From JAGLSB01 sp023135955 (GTDB lineage: Bacteria > Bacteroidota > Bacteroidia > Bacteroidales > GCA-2748055): 64,000 bases of DNA. The stretch lies in assembly GCA_030673645.1 (NCBI GenBank), contig DAOVIO010000004.1:9519-73518 (forward strand). Reading direction: 5' to 3'. This document shows, piece after piece, positions 17,687 through 23,713 of the stretch. The position numbers and the translations under genes were made by a program. The notes below the pieces were generated by a model that saw only the letters and a list, made by a program, of their open reading frames with translations, did not search any database and was not told where the DNA came from. Within the stretch, counting starts at the first letter, position 1, and each line of letters starts with the position of its first letter.

Positions 17687-17735
17687 GGTATATTATGATA
17701 GCACAAAGGTATATCTATTTAGTATATCAATCAAA
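17687..17735 (-). promoter_or_regulatory. Promoter of the toxin-antitoxin operon with repeated operator
   Basis: On the minus strand TTTG (17732-17735), 20 bases and TACCTTTG (17704-17711) form a near-ideal Bacteroidetes promoter. Three GTATAT copies (GGTATAT at 17687 and 17708, AGTATAT at 17721) flank and overlap the -7 box, which suits RHH antitoxin autorepression. Confidence 0.65.
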
Positions 17736-17778
17736 GGTTTTTATAACTTTATTTTTTTATCATTTTGTGTGTTCGTTA

Positions 17779-17944
17779 AGATGTACGTATTGGATTGTCT
17801 GATGCAGGCTTTTATCTAAATCCCAGGTTAATTACTCAAAATAAAACTATCATAGATCCATATTTTGCATTTGGAAGTCCTGAAAACTTTCAGGTTGGAT
17901 TGAGGCTCCACTATGTATTAAATTCAAATAAAAGAAAATATTGA
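17779..17944 (+). pseudogene. C-terminal fragment of a beta-barrel outer-membrane protein
   Basis: Directly after an in-frame TAA, 54 codons read DVRIGLSDAGFYLNPRLITQ, then IIDPYFAFGSPENFQVGLRL and HYVLNSNKRKY to a TGA. Alternating hydrophobic/polar residues and an aromatic-rich last strand are typical of the end of TonB-dependent or related barrels. No upstream part of the gene is present, so this is a stranded 3' end left by a rearrangement in the accessory patch. Confidence 0.6.
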
Positions 17945-17962
17945 GTTTTAATAATAAGGTAT

Positions 17963-18124
17963 TTATCTATCTCATAGATAATAATTTGAAATCCCAATTT
18001 GTGCGAAGCACACAAGCGCGTTAGGTAAAACGGAAACTAAGAATCTTACCTTTACAAAAGAAAGAAAACCGAACGCCAATTCATTTCTTTCTTCTGACCG
18101 GAGTGCTATCCCATAGACTCCGGT
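17963..18124. ncRNA. Densely structured non-coding stretch, candidate small RNA or mobile-element end
   Basis: Five hairpins follow each other with almost no spacer: TTATCTAT-CTC-ATAGATAA (17963-17981), TGTGC-GAA-GCACA (18000-18012), AGGTAA...TTACCT (18023-18051), AAGAAAGAAA-N16-TTTCTTTCTT (18058-18093) and ACCGGAGT-N12-ACTCCGGT (18097-18124). The last is followed on the plus strand by TTATTTTTT, a possible terminator, and it directly abuts the PIN-gene stop on the minus strand. No protein frame explains the conservation of both arms. Orientation is uncertain. Confidence 0.4.
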
Positions 18125-18625
18125 TTATTTTTTAAACAATCTTATCAATTTATCAATTTCACCAAAAGGCAAGCTGGAATTTACTTTTTTCAGTAATTCC
18201 AACAATTGAATTCCTTTATCATTAGTAATCATGCCATCATTAACCAATCTCTTTATTACCCAAATAGACCCATGGACTTCAATCCCCTGATCTTCTGCTT
18301 CATTTCTTAGCTTTTTGTCCCCGGTTAAGAGGAGACAGTCAAGTTGAAGTGATTTCCAAAGGACTGATTTATCTGTAATACCTTGGAAATTTCTCTTAGT
18401 TCTGAATCCAAGTATTTCTCCAATCTACTCTGCTGTAAAATCAATGACATTAATCTTTTTTGCCCTAATGAATACGTTTATGGCTTCATTCTGGTCTGAT
18501 TGTATTATTTCTTTAATAACAAACTCCGTTGTACATATTTCAAAGTCCAAACTAAAGAACTCTGGCAATGCTTCGATACTGATAATATCAAAAAATATGT
18601 TCGTATCTGTTATTATCAGTTTCAT
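18125..18625 (-). pseudogene. PIN-domain toxin interrupted by an in-frame amber stop
   Basis: The ATG at 18625 overlaps the ImmA/IrrE stop (ATGA). The protein starts MKLIITDTNIFFDI, with the first PIN aspartate, and reads 66 codons to a TAG at 18425-18427. The same frame then continues for 99 more codons with the rest of the domain: GFRTKRNFQGITDKSVLW, LDCLLLTGDKKLRNEA (the LLTGD acidic residue) and GIEVHGSIWVIKRLV, ending at 18125. Total length (166 codons) is normal for this PIN group. A single nonsense change is the simplest reading, so the ribonuclease is probably inactive. Sequencing error or recoding cannot be excluded. Confidence 0.75.
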
Positions 18626-19695
18626 GCCAATTGCCTCATCGATTTTCGAAATTCCCAAACACTTTCTCCAGAATAATATGCTGCTTCATTCACTGATATT
18701 AAGCCTTTACCGAGGGCAAAGTATACCAACCGTGAAAACCTGACAGGTTTTTCTTGACTCAAGTAATTTCCGGGTTCATTATTGTCTTTGTGATACCCTC
18801 GTGAACGGTAATTGATATTTAGGTTTCTGAAGACATAATCATTTACTATTTTCAATCTCAGGGCAGTTTGAAAAATTGCAGAGATGGAAATCCCCCATCT
18901 TTCTTTAATAAGAATTAATTCTTTTTCGTAAAAATGAAACCGTTCATAATGTAGTTCCCTTTCTGCCATTTCTGATGGATACAATACAACATTTGCGAAT
19001 ACATGACATAATCTTTCTTCAACCTTATGTTCCATTCCTTCTGGAAACCTAAGAGAATGATGTGCAAGTTCATGTAAAGCAGTGAATCGTTTACGGCAGT
19101 TGTTCCCTTTGTATAAACCACCATTTAAAACAATTACCTTTAATTCATTTACATCTGCTGATAATCCATCGAATTTTTCAGGAGCGTCAATCTCAATTAC
19201 TTTATAGCCTTTATCTTCGAGCATGGCAACAACATCAGGGATAGGATCATATCCTAAATTCCATTCTGTACGTAATTTTTTAGCAGCTTCCTCTGCATCG
19301 TCCGGGGTAATAATTTCTTGCTCAAATTCGAAGTAGGTTGGCTTCTCATCCAAGTTGAGTAGGTTTTCCAGTTCCAGATATCTCTCAAGAAGGGTTCTTG
19401 ATTTTTCTTCAATTGTATCTTTTTGGGTTACTGAAATTCTGGATGAATGCTTGCGATAATCAGGATTGGAGAGTTTAACGATCACGGTTGGCTCAGCGAA
19501 GAAGTAGTCCACAGGGACATTTAATACGCTTGACAACTTAATCAGCAAGGAGCTATCTGGCTTCATAGCACCCTGCTCATACTTATTGAGAGATTGTTTG
19601 GTTACAATATTCCCTAAAGCATCAGCGAGTTTCTGAAGCGACATGCCAGCCATTTTGCGGGCAGACGATAATCTTATTGCAAAGATGTTATCCAT
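18622..19695 (-). CDS. XRE-family regulator fused to ImmA/IrrE metallopeptidase
   Basis: The frame is open to a TTG at 19731; the ATG at 19695 (MDNIFAIRLSSARKMAG) gives 357 residues. Residues 1-65 are an XRE helix-turn-helix (SLQKLADAL ... TKQSLNKYEQGAMKPDSS). Residues 165-250 form the ImmA/IrrE zinc-peptidase domain with HELAHH at 208-213 and the downstream glutamate region EERLCHVFANVVLYPSEMAE. Such fusions cleave or control a repressor or act as antitoxins; here the partner is the PIN gene coupled by an ATGA overlap. The promoter is enclosed by a 9-base inverted repeat (19715-19752), consistent with autorepression. Confidence 0.88.
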   Translation of the reverse strand: MDNIFAIRLSSARKMAGMSLQKLADALGNIVTKQSLNKYEQGAMKPDSSLLIKLSSVLNVPVDYFFAEPTVIVKLSNPDYRKHSSRISVTQKDTIEEKSRTLLERYLELENLLNLDEKPTYFEFEQEIITPDDAEEAAKKLRTEWNLGYDPIPDVVAMLEDKGYKVIEIDAPEKFDGLSADVNELKVIVLNGGLYKGNNCRKRFTALHELAHHSLRFPEGMEHKVEERLCHVFANVVLYPSEMAERELHYERFHFYEKELILIKERWGISISAIFQTALRLKIVNDYVFRNLNINYRSRGYHKDNNEPGNYLSQEKPVRFSRLVYFALGKGLISVNEAAYYSGESVWEFRKSMRQLA

Positions 19696-19714
19696 TATTT
19701 TGTTCATCTGGTTA

Positions 19715-19752
19715 TGTTGACAAATATACAATAAATATACTAATTGTCAACA
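19715..19752 (-). promoter_or_regulatory. XRE-ImmA promoter bracketed by an inverted repeat
   Basis: On the minus strand the box TTG, 19 bases, then TATATTTG (19721-19728 on the plus strand) is an ideal Bacteroidetes promoter. The perfect 9-base arms TGTTGACAA (19715-19723) and TTGTCAACA (19744-19752) overlap the -7 and -33 boxes respectively, and the interval holds two ATATAC copies. A dimeric XRE protein bound here would block RNA polymerase. Confidence 0.7.
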
Positions 19753-20052
19753 AGAAGAGAATGATTTTTTTTGGAGTATTTACTAATAATTTGGTTTTAT
19801 AGTCCCAAATTCTTGAATTGCTTGTGATCCTGTTTCACTTCAGCGTAGCTATCGAGGGTGCCATCCAGGAGGAGATAGAAAATCTGCTTTGTTTGAAACG
19901 TCAAGTCCAGGCCCTAACGGGTCCAGGAAGGAGACTTGCCTTATTCAAGCCAAACCAACCCCCTTTCACATGCCGAAAATTGTCTGAACTCGCGGGCGGC
20001 TCGCCCCACTAGCTATACCCACTTTTAATATTAACAACTAAAACTTAATAAA
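19753..20052. other. Unexplained GC-richer stretch between XRE-ImmA and radC
   Basis: Positions 19830-20020 are noticeably richer in G+C than all flanks. They hold several small repeats (CCAGGAGGAG, GGTCCAGGAAGG, CGCGGGCGGCTCGCCCC). The plus-strand frame at 19818-20012 has no recognisable homology pattern and no promoter. It may be the leader region of a mobile element to which the broken radC belongs. Confidence 0.35.
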
Positions 20053-20518
20053 ATGAAAGAAATTGAACATGTTAAATCATACAAAGCTGCTGAAGTAAAG
20101 CTTACTTACCTTACTAAACAGAAACCTTCAGATCGTTTTCAAATAAAGGATGCTAAGGATGCATCTGAATTGTTTTTTGAGATATATGGAATATGGAGAC
20201 GATAGAGTTTATTGAGGAAGTCAAAATGATATTACTCAATAGAGATAACCGGGTACTTGGGATTGCTAATATCTCAATGGGTGGTATAACCGGAAGTATA
20301 ATAGATACAAGAGTGATCTTACAATATGCCATTAAATCTAATGCTACTTCTGTAATACTTGCTCATAATCATCCCAGTGGAAGTACTAAGCCAGTGAAGC
20401 TGATAAGCATATTACAAGGAAGATAAGGGATGCTTTGAAAGTATGTGATATTAGTTTATTGGATCATTTGATTATTACTAAGGAGAGGGAACAGAATTCT
20501 ATTATTGATTTGAAATAG
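20053..20518 (+). pseudogene. radC: radC (JAB/MPN-domain DNA-repair-like protein), two frameshifts
   Basis: Translation starts MKEIEHVKSYKAAEVKLTYL and shifts frame at about 20190-20196, continuing DTIEFIEEVKMILLNRDNRV. It passes the intact JAMM zinc motif AHNHPSGSTKP, then shifts again at about 20391 into EADKHITRKIRDALKVCDIS and LLDHLIITKERE to a TAG at 20518. All three pieces line up with an ordinary RadC of about 155 residues. RadC genes in Bacteroidetes are multi-copy and ride on mobile elements; this copy is dead. A hairpin follows at 20527-20563. Confidence 0.8.
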
Positions 20519-20526
20519 TTCAACTG

Positions 20527-20563
20527 GGACTTCATGCTGGGTCGTACCGGCCACATGAAGTCC
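20527..20563 (+). terminator. Hairpin after radC
   Basis: GGACTTCATG (20527-20536) and CATGAAGTCC (20554-20563) form a perfect 10-base stem with a 17-base loop nine bases after the radC stop. It is followed by TATTTATT. A weak U-tract makes it a plausible but unproven terminator. Confidence 0.5.
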
Positions 20564-20592
20564 TATTTATTAGCAGCTGGTAAATCCCGTTC

Positions 20593-21201
20593 TCAATCAG
20601 AGCTATTTCTGTACTTCTTTTTAATTCTTTTAATATCAAATTTTAATCCTAGTGAAATAAATCTGTCCACAGACTTTTTAGTAATTCCATTATAATCAAT
20701 GTAATGAGGAAAACCATTTGCGACAGATAATTGGAATCCGAAAGATTTATTATTTTTAAATTCCGATCCTATTCCAAAGATCCAAAATGTGTCTTCATGA
20801 TAATTAATTCCACATGTTCCATACAACCATTTGCTACCAAAAAGTAAGTCGTATTGAATTCCATATGGTTTTAAGTCAAGATTAAATAATGCAAGATCAC
20901 CAGAAAATATAAAATCCCCCTTCTTATAGAATTGATGCTTATAATCAATTACTTGACTATATAAACCATATTGAGTTATTCCTATTTCATGGTTTGAAGC
21001 AATTCCGGTTCTATAACCTATTACTGGTATTATGCTTTCATCTGTTAATAAGAATCTATTAGTTAATGGTTCATCAATTACAATCCCAAATGTCCAATTT
21101 CTCTCTTCTTTATCAAGCACTTGTGGTGAAGTTATTCGATTATAAGGTAAACACGAATTAAGAATAAAGATTATTAGTAAAATGCATATATAATTTTTCA
21201 T
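20593..21201 (-). CDS. Lipoprotein of unknown function
   Basis: The frame runs to 21216, but the ATG at 21201 (MKNYICILLIIFILNSC) gives a standard lipoprotein signal with Cys17 and 202 residues. The mature part alternates aromatic and hydrophobic residues with charges (YGLYSQVIDYKHQFYKKGDF, FWIFGIGSEFKNNKSFGFQ), suggesting a beta-rich, perhaps small barrel-like fold. No family is recognised. It stands alone on the minus strand between the dead radC and the tRNA-Asn cluster, a typical position for an accessory cargo gene. Confidence 0.65.
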   Translation of the reverse strand: MKNYICILLIIFILNSCLPYNRITSPQVLDKEERNWTFGIVIDEPLTNRFLLTDESIIPVIGYRTGIASNHEIGITQYGLYSQVIDYKHQFYKKGDFIFSGDLALFNLDLKPYGIQYDLLFGSKWLYGTCGINYHEDTFWIFGIGSEFKNNKSFGFQLSVANGFPHYIDYNGITKKSVDRFISLGLKFDIKRIKKKYRNSSD

Positions 21202-21655
21202 AACTTGAATTCTCAATATTTTTAAAACTTGCTGCTAGTTTATATGTACTACAAAATCGTACATAAAATCCTCTGGAAAGTTATTATGTTTTGAAGAGTC
21301 GTACAATAATCTATTCTAATATAGGAATAATATTCCACATCATCATTCCTGATCGTACAGATAATACTAGAACGAGCACAAAGAAACTACAATAACATCC
21401 CATATATTACACATAATCAAACGCTTACAAAACAACAGCCTCAAATCTTTGATTTAAAGCCATTTACAGCCTCATAGAGACACTATCTCCACATGAGCAA
21501 TAAGGTTTGTATAAATAGACATCAAAAACACCTTATAAGGCTTTGAGACAACTAGTTAGGAAATAGAGTGAAATAGAAGGAAGTGGGCTTATAGCTAAGT
21601 CAATCAATAAGTAGGAAAGTAGAATTTGTTTCGGTAATGTTTCGGTAGCATAAAA
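21202..21655. other. Gap without supported features
   Basis: This is about 450 bases of AT-rich sequence. I see no coding frame, RNA gene or clear promoter. Short homopolymer runs only. Confidence 0.4.
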
Positions 21656-21701
21656 CAAAAATGCTCCTAAGCCTTATGTTTAAAGGCATTTATTTATTAT
21701 C

Positions 21702-21762
21702 TTGCTCCTTAGTCCCGATGTACATCGGGAGAACCTTCGACCTACGGACTGCTCTAACCAAC
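21702..21762 (-). pseudogene. tRNA-Asn fragment A, 3' part, joined to the GIY-YIG gene
   Basis: On the minus strand it starts in the D-loop (GTTGGTTAGAGC), continues with anticodon-arm and variable-region sequence (GTCCGTAGGTCGAAGGTTC), then has the 18-base palindrome (21713-21730) instead of the T-loop/3' T-stem. It ends CTAAGGAGCAA like the acceptor end of the intact gene. Its D-loop letters supply the last two codons and the TAG stop of the GIY-YIG gene. Confidence 0.75.
21713..21730. repeat. 18-base perfect palindrome TCCCGATGTACATCGGGA, four copies
   Basis: Exact copies lie at 21713-21730, 22208-22225, 22248-22265 and 22453-22470, every one inside a tRNA-Asn fragment. Two insertion points recur: next to the conserved GGTTC of the T-arm and next to the 5' side of the anticodon arm. 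A variant with a different core, TCCCGAT-TTGC-ATCGGGA, lies at 40130-40147 in the hairpin array. Confidence 0.85.
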
Positions 21763-22041
21763 TTTAAATCTTGCAATAATCTGAGAAATAGAATTCCGCT
21801 TTATAATAGTCTCAATGTAATTCCGACTTTTCTGCTTTTTAATATGTGACTCAACTTTCCTTGCTAATCCTCGATCATCACCTATTTCAAAAGAACAGCT
21901 CAGTACCCAAGGTCTGAAACGAGATGTAAATGAATTTTCAGAAAGATCATTATGTTCAATTAAACGTCTTTTCAGATCATTCGTATAACCTACATAATAC
22001 TTATCATAACTTTCCGAATAAAGAATATATACCCAAAACAT
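21754..22041 (-). CDS. GIY-YIG nuclease-family protein (UPF0213-like)
   Basis: This compact GIY-YIG domain of 95 residues has FWVYILYSESYDKYYVGYT as GIY...YVG strands, then the catalytic arginine helix NDLKRRLIEHN and the C-terminal SHIKKQKSRNYIETII. These small, single-domain proteins are numerous in Bacteroidetes, have no proven cellular role and often sit next to RNA genes. Here the last codons (Val-Gly-stop) are read from the D-loop of tRNA-Asn fragment A, so the gene has been inserted into, or recombined with, a tRNA copy. A lone -7-like box TAAATTTG lies upstream (22077-22084). Whether it is a mobile nuclease is inference. Confidence 0.8.
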   Translation of the reverse strand: MFWVYILYSESYDKYYVGYTNDLKRRLIEHNDLSENSFTSRFRPWVLSCSFEIGDDRGLARKVESHIKKQKSRNYIETIIKRNSISQIIARFKVG

Positions 22042-22094
22042 ATTAGGAATAATTTAATGCTACAAAAAAGCAAAATCAAATTTATGGAGCTAAA

Positions 22095-22152
22095 TTGCTC
22101 CTCTGTCCCGGGAACTCTGGAGAACCTTCGACATACGAACCGCTCTAACCAA
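22095..22152 (-). pseudogene. tRNA-Asn fragment B
   Basis: The minus strand reads GTTGGTTAGAGCGG, then a diverged anticodon region (TTCGTATGTCGAAGGTTCTC), a scrambled T-arm (CCAGAGTTCCCGGGACAG) and GAGGAGCAA. It is the most decayed copy and carries no exact palindrome, though CCCGGG stands at the same place. It directly precedes the GIY-YIG gene, separated by a small GGAGC-N6-GCTCC hairpin. Confidence 0.65.
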
Positions 22153-22160
22153 CCCCAAAT

Positions 22161-22196
22161 AAAAAACCCCAGTAAAATACATTTGTGGGGTTTTAT
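22161..22196 (-). terminator. Terminator copy 1 of the tRNA-Asn cluster
   Basis: AAAACCCC...GGGGTTTT forms an 8-base stem followed on the minus strand by TTTATTTGG. The sequence is nearly identical to the terminator behind the intact tRNA gene (22287-22322), showing that the tRNA-plus-terminator unit was duplicated. Confidence 0.7.
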
Positions 22197-22279
22197 TTGC
22201 TCCTTAGTCCCGATGTACATCGGGAGAACCTTCGACCTACGGATTAATCCCGATGTACATCGGGACCGCTCTAACCAAC
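22197..22279 (-). pseudogene. tRNA-Asn fragment C with two palindromes
   Basis: The minus strand reads GTTGGTTAGAGCGG, palindrome, TTAATCCGTAGGTCGAAGG-TTC, palindrome, CTAAGGAGCAA. Except for the two 18-base palindromes, which replace the 5' anticodon stem and loop start and the T-loop/3' T-stem, it matches the intact gene. It cannot fold as a tRNA. Confidence 0.8.
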
Positions 22280-22286
22280 CCCAAAC

Positions 22287-22322
22287 AAAAAACCCCAGCA
22301 AAATACATTTGTGGGGTTTTAT
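22287..22322 (-). terminator. Terminator of tRNA-Asn
   Basis: On the minus strand AAAACCCC-N16-GGGGTTTT is followed by TTTG, starting a few bases after the tRNA 3' end. It is a standard intrinsic terminator, duplicated at 22161-22196. Confidence 0.75.
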
Positions 22323-22325
22323 TTG

Positions 22326-22399
22326 CTCCTCAGGAAGGACTCGAACCTTCGACCTACGGATTAACAGTCCGCCGCTCTAACCAACTGAGCTACTGAGGA
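22326..22399 (-). tRNA. tRNA-Asn (GTT)
   Basis: This 74-base gene has a perfect cloverleaf: acceptor TCCTCAG/CTGAGGA, D-arm GCTC...GAGC, anticodon arm GCGGA-CTGTTAA-TCCGT with anticodon GTT, variable loop AGGTC, T-arm GAAGG-TTCGAGT-CCTTC and discriminator G. CCA is not encoded. It is the only intact copy in a tandem cluster and lies second in the transcript, behind fragment D. Confidence 0.97.
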
Positions 22400-22432
22400 A
22401 AATATGTTAATGAACTTCCTTTTTATTCTGTT

Positions 22433-22498
22433 GGATTCGAGATACGGATTAATCCCGATGTACATCGGGACCGCTCTAACCAACTGAGCTACTGAGGA
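22433..22498 (-). pseudogene. tRNA-Asn fragment D, 5' part with palindrome
   Basis: The minus strand reads the complete acceptor 5' strand and D-arm (TCCTCAGTAGCTCAGTTGG, TTAGAGCGG), then the palindrome (22453-22470), then TTAATCCGTATCTCGAATCC, and the similarity ends. It is the first element after the shared promoter, so a chimeric leader precedes the intact tRNA in the transcript. Confidence 0.75.
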
Positions 22499-22526
22499 AA
22501 ATTTTATTACTTTTTCAAAAGCTCCG

Positions 22527-22557
22527 CAAAACTAATAGCTTTTCAGGAATTAAGCAA
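22527..22557 (-). promoter_or_regulatory. Promoter of the tRNA-Asn cluster
   Basis: On the minus strand TTG (22555-22557), 20 bases, then TAGTTTTG (22527-22534) matches the Bacteroidetes consensus. Transcription would start near 22520, upstream of fragment D, and run through the intact tRNA. Confidence 0.6.
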
Positions 22558-22663
22558 CATATTTGCTAAAAATATTTCCGATATTTAAAATCTTCTTCTT
22601 TTATTCTATTGAAAAAACTATTAAATCCATTAATTTAGTGGCAATAATCCTTAAACAATAATT

Positions 22664-23644
22664 ATGAAAGTTCTTGGGATGGGCAATGCCCTGGTAGATA
22701 TAATGACCCGCTTGAAAAGTGATGATATATTAGAAAAATTCAACCTTCCGCGTGGAAGCATGACTCTTGTTGATTTAGAGCTGTCAAACCTTATTAATAT
22801 TCAATCTTCAAGTCTCGATAAAACTATGGCTTCGGGCGGATCAGCAGCTAATACTATTCACGGACTGGCAAAACTAGGTATAGAAACCGGGTATATTGGA
22901 AAAATTGGAAAAGACGATCTGGGGAAAATCTTCAAAAAAGACATGAAAAAAAGTGGCATTAATACAATTCTGTATCAGTCAATGAATGATACCGGAAGGG
23001 TAATAGCCATGATTAGTCCCGATTCAGAACGAACAATGGCTACATACCTCGGTGCTGCTGTAGAGCTTTCGGGTGAAGATATTTCGTCTGATATATTTCA
23101 GAATTATGATTTGTTTTATATTGAAGGATACCTGGTAAATAATTTTGAACTTTTCTCAAAATCTCTTCGGATAGCAAGAAAAAGCGGACTTAAAACAGCT
23201 CTTGATCTGGCTAGTTTTAACGTTGTGGAACAGTATAAAAACGAACTTTGTGAAGAATTAACCGGCTATGTTGATATTGTCTTTGCAAATGAAGATGAAT
23301 CAAAAGTGCTTACAGGAGAACAACCCGAGAAAGCTGTAAATACAATTTCCAAACTTGCAGATATTGCTATAGTGAAACTGGGTGCAAATGGATCCCTGAT
23401 CAAACAAGGCTCTGATGAAGTTCATGTACCTGCACCGGTTATCAATAGTATCGACACTACAGGTGCAGGTGATATTTATGCTTCTGGATTTCTCTTCGGA
23501 CAATCAAAAGGCCTGAGCCTGAAAAAATGCGGACAATTAGGAACTTTACTCGCCTCTGAAGTCATTCAGGTTATCGGCCCTAAATTAAATAGTGAGTCAT
23601 GGAAAAAGATTGAGGAGAAATCGAATGAAATTATTGTGGAATAA
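22664..23644 (+). CDS. PfkB-family carbohydrate kinase, adenosine-kinase-like
   Basis: The protein has 326 residues, normal for ribokinase-fold enzymes. Seen are the N-terminal GMGNALVDIMTR, the substrate-loop motif TMASGGSAANTIHGLAKLG (PfkB signature 1), and IDTTGAGDIYASGFLFG (signature 2) with the catalytic Asp of GAGD. The GSAANT motif and FNLPRGSMTL start are characteristic of the Bacteroidetes group annotated as adenosine kinase. It would phosphorylate a nucleoside or sugar with ATP in the cytoplasm. It is monocistronic; the S9 peptidase follows after 69 bases on the same strand. Confidence 0.88.
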   Translation: MKVLGMGNALVDIMTRLKSDDILEKFNLPRGSMTLVDLELSNLINIQSSSLDKTMASGGSAANTIHGLAKLGIETGYIGKIGKDDLGKIFKKDMKKSGINTILYQSMNDTGRVIAMISPDSERTMATYLGAAVELSGEDISSDIFQNYDLFYIEGYLVNNFELFSKSLRIARKSGLKTALDLASFNVVEQYKNELCEELTGYVDIVFANEDESKVLTGEQPEKAVNTISKLADIAIVKLGANGSLIKQGSDEVHVPAPVINSIDTTGAGDIYASGFLFGQSKGLSLKKCGQLGTLLASEVIQVIGPKLNSESWKKIEEKSNEIIVE

Positions 23645-23713
23645 ATCTCCTTTCATATTTACAATTACTATATTATCATTTTGGCTAACTTTTATTATTA
23701 ATTCATATTTGTC

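Noticed and set aside
18000..18028. GTTAGGT (18020-18026) with a GAA-loop stem nearby, like half of an integron attC site beside toxin-antitoxin genes
   Set aside because: No partner RYYYAAC at attC distance was found on either side, the stem is too short and no integron integrase is present. It is kept only as part of the structured stretch.
18425..18427. Pyrrolysine or programmed readthrough at the PIN-gene TAG
   Set aside because: No pyl genes, suppressor tRNA or downstream PYLIS-like structure is visible, so a nonsense mutation is simpler.
19818..20012. 64-codon plus-strand frame in the GC-rich leader
   Set aside because: Composition is driven by short GC repeats, there is no recognisable domain and no promoter.
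22057..22380. Open frames on both strands across the tRNA-Asn cluster (repeated ICSLVPMYIGRTFDLR-like words)
   Set aside because: They are translations of tRNA fragments, palindromes and terminators, and no homology is expected.
21702..22500. attL/attR sites of an integrative element in tRNA-Asn
   Set aside because: Duplicates of tRNA ends are typical of att sites, but fragments are clustered within 800 bases, carry palindromes and no integrase or cargo island lies between them.
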